Assembly: GCA_014377795.1 (NCBI GenBank)
Contig: JACMOY010000445.1
Span: forward strand, 1 to 6,309
Reading direction: 5' to 3'
Length of the DNA: 6,309 bases
Source of the DNA: Actinomycetota bacterium
Lineage (GTDB): Bacteria > Actinomycetota > Actinomycetes > Actinomycetales > Angustibacteraceae
The position numbers were made by a program, and so were the translations under genes. Within the stretch, counting starts at the first letter, position 1; the number at the start of each line of letters is the position of its first letter. The notes beneath the pieces were generated by a model that was not told where the DNA came from, did no database searches, and saw nothing but the letters and a program-made list of their open reading frames with translations. Of the stretch, positions 5,393 through 6,309 are shown piece after piece.

Positions 5393-6055
5393 CAGGTCGA
5401 CTGACAGCGAGCTGGAGCTGCCCGGGGCCGGCCGCAGCCAGGCCAGGGAGGTGAACGGGACGGTGCGGACCCGCCGTACGGCGCCGGCCCGGCGCGGCTC
5501 GTCGGCGGGGTGCTCGGCCAGGTCGACGTGGTCGGCGCCCACCGCGTCCAGCGTGCCCGTCGGCACCGACCCGTCCGCGAGCCCGAGGCGCACCGGGCTG
5601 CGGTCGCGCGCCACGGCTCGCAGGGCGCTGCTCAGCGAGATCCGTCGGCGCACGCTGTCGCGCCCGGTCGTGGCGGCGGCCGAACCCAGCCCGACGGGGC
5701 TGGCCACCGACCCCACCCGCACCAGCACCGGGCCCTGACCCGCCCAGCCCCGCCCTACCAGGTCCGCCGTCGCTGGATCCTGCAGGACGAGCCACTGCTG
5801 GGCCACGTCGGTCACCACACCCTCGTGCGACGACCCGTCCACCAGGTGCAGCACGAGTGGCCGGCCGACGTGCGACACCACGCGGTCGGTGAGCTCGACC
5901 AGCGCGAGCTCGCGGCGGGTGCGGTCGGCGACCTCACCGGCGAGCTCGGCGGCCGCCTGGGCGTCGAGCTGGCCCTCCAGGTCGTCGAACAGCTCGTCCC
6001 AGCGCACCGCCTCATCCTCCCCCAGCGCCCAGTCATCGCGGGGCGTCGTCCACAC
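5387..6055 (-). CDS. Conserved-looking actinobacterial protein of unknown function
   Basis: 222 residues from GTG 6055-6053, which has AAGGGGG nine bases upstream. An in-frame ATG at 6079 would add eight residues but has no ribosome site, so the GTG is preferred with moderate confidence. Residues 17-60 are a helical, charged N-terminal region beginning R-W-D-E-L-F-D-D-L-E-G-Q-L and rich in Ala, Glu and Arg; it could be a short coiled coil. Residues 62-118 and 153-207 are two beta-rich segments of similar pattern (G-x-P-L-V-L-H-L-V-D-G-S-S-H-E-G-V-V-T-D-V and S-P-V-R-L-G-L-A-D-G-S-V-P-T-G-T-L-D-A-V), which suggests two small barrel-like domains joined by the helix at about 137-151. From memory, related streptomycete proteins are annotated as 'Fis family regulator', but no Fis-type helix-turn-helix is visible, so I do not use that name. 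It converges on the helix-turn-helix gene. Confidence 0.75.
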   Translation of the reverse strand: MWTTPRDDWALGEDEAVRWDELFDDLEGQLDAQAAAELAGEVADRTRRELALVELTDRVVSHVGRPLVLHLVDGSSHEGVVTDVAQQWLVLQDPATADLVGRGWAGQGPVLVRVGSVASPVGLGSAAATTGRDSVRRRISLSSALRAVARDRSPVRLGLADGSVPTGTLDAVGADHVDLAEHPADEPRRAGAVRRVRTVPFTSLAWLRPAPGSSSSLSVDLR

Positions 6056-6069
6056 CCTGCGGCACCCCC

Positions 6070-6098
6070 TTGACGGCATCAGCGTGCACCATCAGGAT
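6070..6098 (+). promoter_or_regulatory. Possible sigma-70-type promoter for the rightward gene at 6151
   Basis: TTGACG (6070-6075) and CAGGAT (6093-6098) are separated by exactly 17 bases. The -35 matches TTGACA at five of six positions, and the -10 keeps the key A2 and T6. Transcription would start near 6105, leaving a leader of about 45 bases before the ATG at 6151. The assignment depends on the leftward gene starting at 6055 and not 6079. Confidence 0.4.
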
Positions 6099-6108
6099 GC
6101 AGCCGTAG

Positions 6109-6124
6109 GCAAACGCAAGCAAAC
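6109..6124. promoter_or_regulatory. GCAAAC direct repeats with 10-bp periodicity, possible operator
   Basis: GCAAAC occurs at 6109-6114 and again at 6119-6124, with GCAA between them. The repeat starts are ten bases apart, about one helical turn. This patch is notably richer in A than its surroundings and lies in the divergent gap between the leftward gene at 6055 and the rightward gene at 6151. BldC-type proteins are known to bind direct repeats at about this spacing, so the helix-turn-helix protein encoded nearby is a candidate ligand. That link is inference. Confidence 0.3.
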
Positions 6125-6150
6125 AGCATCGAGTAGAGGGGTTGAGCATC

Positions 6151-6309
6151 ATGGGCAGACCAGCTACCCGTCCTCGTCGGGCCGTGATCGCGCTGACGGC
6201 ACTGCTCGCCGGCACCGGTCTGACGGCCGGCACGGCGCTGCTCGCGCGCCTGGCCTGGGCCATCGCGACCGGTCCAGAAGTGGCACGGGACACGGGGGCC
6301 CCGCCCGGC
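6151..6309 (+). CDS. Partial N-terminus of an exported or membrane-anchored protein
   Basis: A rightward frame opens at ATG 6151 and continues through the right edge, giving 53 residues. AGAGGGG lies nine bases upstream, a good ribosome site. The N-terminus is M-G-R-P-A-T-R-P-R-R, strongly basic, followed by a hydrophobic segment at about 11-38 (A-V-I-A-L-T-A-L-L-A-G-T-G-L, then T-A-L-L-A-R-L-A-W-A-I). After it comes a polar Gly/Pro-rich stretch, as in a signal anchor followed by a linker. Large LysM/BTAD-type proteins near SAF/ATPase genes in other actinobacteria begin in a similar way, but the visible part contains no domain, so that identity is only a guess. It diverges from the unknown leftward gene. 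Confidence 0.65.
   Translation, partial: MGRPATRPRRAVIALTALLAGTGLTAGTALLARLAWAIATGPEVARDTGAPPG

Overview
The window is very GC-rich, and its coding frames have third positions that are almost always G or C. It uses GTG as well as ATG starts and packs genes tightly. The protein families (a WS/DGAT-like N-terminus, a SAF/receiver-ATPase pair, a BldC/excisionase-like helix-turn-helix protein) point to a chromosomal segment of a high-GC actinobacterium. I see no rRNA, tRNA, CRISPR array, transposase or integrase.

Left part (1-1880). A leftward gene runs off the left edge; its few visible codons read like the N-terminus of a wax ester synthase/diacylglycerol acyltransferase. Diverging from it is a rightward two-gene unit: a small exported protein, probably a lipoprotein, with a cupredoxin-like domain (121-537), and a polytopic membrane protein of 448 residues (534-1880). 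The second start overlaps the first stop, so the two are probably translationally coupled and may work together at the membrane.

Middle part (1870-4909, all leftward). A compact likely operon encodes a SAF-domain membrane protein resembling CpaB/RcpC (4909 to 4184), a receiver-like plus ParA/MinD-type ATPase resembling CpaE/TadZ (4187 to 2778), a HAD-superfamily hydrolase (2768 to 2076) and a predicted 50-residue protein (2022 to 1870). The first two overlap by four bases. The pair looks like the front of a Flp/Tad pilus or secretion locus, but the gene after the ATPase is a HAD hydrolase, not the CpaF/TadA motor, so within this window the pair stands alone. The small protein's 3' end overlaps the 3' end of the rightward membrane-protein gene.

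Right part (5035-6309). Divergent from the SAF gene is a small helix-turn-helix regulator (5035-5325) with a short repetitive acidic tail. It converges on a leftward gene of unknown function (6055 to 5387). The gap between them holds four 13-bp tandem repeats. Divergent again, across about 95 bp with a plausible promoter and a 10-bp-spaced direct repeat, is the start of an exported or membrane-anchored protein (6151 to the right edge). The regulator, the unknown gene and the SAF/ATPase pair may form one functional neighbourhood, but that is inferred from position only.

The clearest points for a second look are: the partial acyltransferase start; a P-loop with Arg in place of the usual Lys in the ATPase; the predicted small gene at 1870-2022; the tandem repeats at 5257-5292 and 5334-5392; the likely leaderless starts at 121 and 5035; and the direct repeats at 6109-6124, which could be a target for a BldC-like protein. 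Nothing here proves a wholly new system.
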